Assembly (NCBI GenBank): GCA_023246995.1
Contig: JAHFHI010000056.1
Coordinates: 1,589-7,503 of the forward strand
DNA length: 5,915 nt
Reading direction: 5' to 3'
DNA from: Candidatus Omnitrophota bacterium
GTDB lineage: Bacteria; Omnitrophota; Omnitrophia; Omnitrophales; Aquincolibacteriaceae
Position numbers and translations under genes: made by a program. Position 1 is the stretch's first letter. The number at the start of each line of letters is the position of its first letter. Of this stretch, positions 5,667 to 5,915 are shown piece after piece. The notes below the pieces were generated by a model. It was not told the origin of the DNA, made no database searches, and was given only the letters and a program-made list of their open reading frames with translations.

Positions 5667-5678
5667 AATCGCTCTTCT

Positions 5679-5915
5679 ATGAAGACTGCCATGAAAAGCC
5701 CTTCTTCGGCCGGCATGGATAAAAAACAGGCCGCCCTTGTCCTGCAGGATATCGCCACCCTCCTTGAAATGAAAAATGAAAATGTTTTCAAGATCCGCGC
5801 TTTTGCCAATGCCGCCCGGGTGCTTGAGGGATGCCCCGAAGACCTCGGGACGCTCATCGAAACCGGAGAGCTTGAAAAATTAAAGGGTATCGGCAAAGGC
5901 CATATCGCGGGCATC
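5679..5915 (+). CDS. polX: PolX-like DNA polymerase/3'-5' exonuclease, N-terminal part
   Basis: The gene runs off the right edge after 79 codons with no stop. Residues from MDKKQAALVLQDIATLLEMK through ENVFKIRAFANAARVLE, a DLGTLIETGELEKL segment and GIGKGHIAGI match the N-terminal 8-kDa domain of family X polymerases: two helices, then a helix-hairpin-helix DNA-binding motif (GIGKG). In full-length bacterial PolX this is followed by the palm/thumb and a C-terminal PHP exonuclease domain acting in base-excision and gap repair. Those parts are outside the window, so a stand-alone helix-hairpin-helix protein cannot be excluded. Three in-frame ATGs (5679, 5691, 5715) could start it. Homologues usually begin near the MDKK at 5715, but none has a clear ribosome binding site; the purine run GAGAGGA at 5654-5660 is upstream of the predicted transcript. 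It is divergent from the dehydrogenase gene. Confidence 0.8.
   Translation, partial: MKTAMKSPSSAGMDKKQAALVLQDIATLLEMKNENVFKIRAFANAARVLEGCPEDLGTLIETGELEKLKGIGKGHIAGI

Noticed and set aside
5567..5914. 115-codon minus-strand open frame at the right edge
   Set aside because: It is antisense to the PolX start and runs across the divergent promoter region. It has no recognisable domain.

Overview
The window is GC-rich bacterial chromosomal DNA with short intergenic gaps. Shine-Dalgarno-led starts include GTG and TTG as well as ATG. No rRNA, tRNA, CRISPR array, insertion sequence, integrase or phage gene was seen. The partial gene at the left edge looks like the menaquinone (futalosine) radical SAM enzyme MqnE, so the host probably makes menaquinone by the futalosine route. 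With GreA, a PolX-type protein and a DUF4438 protein, this fits many deep-branching or uncultured bacterial lineages. I cannot name a phylum from this window.

Layout. Bases 1-3534 read rightward: the end of mqnE, a DUF4438 protein (372-1265), a four-helix DUF4149/TMEM205-like membrane protein (1279-1776), a ThiF/MoeB/HesA-type E1-like adenylyltransferase (1885-2940), and greA (3058-3534). The DUF4438 and DUF4149 genes are only 13 bases apart and almost certainly co-transcribed. The 108- and 117-base gaps around the ThiF-like gene mean it and greA may have their own signals. Bases 3518-5570 read leftward as a likely two-gene unit: a medium-chain dehydrogenase/quinone-reductase-like enzyme (4485-5570) followed by an EamA-type drug/metabolite exporter (3518-4444). 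At the right edge the 5' end of a polX-like gene (5679 to the edge) diverges from the dehydrogenase.

Regulatory structure. The 108-base divergent gap 5571-5678 is the most structured non-coding DNA here. It has a perfect TATAAT box facing polX, a weaker promoter candidate facing the dehydrogenase, and two perfect six-base-arm palindromes, each lying on one of these promoters. greA and the EamA gene converge and overlap by 17 bases. A terminator-like hairpin plus T6 for greA is built partly from greA's last codons and lies inside the transporter's 3' end. The greA leader holds another GC-rich hairpin just before its ribosome binding site.

Functional reading. The genes are mainly housekeeping (quinone synthesis, sulfur-carrier activation, transcript cleavage, DNA repair) plus an oxidoreductase/exporter pair and two uncharacterised families. 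I see no convincing new defence, mobile or biosynthetic system. The least understood part is the DUF4438-DUF4149 pair behind mqnE. There is no gene-free stretch over 300 bases; the longest gap is 117 bases.
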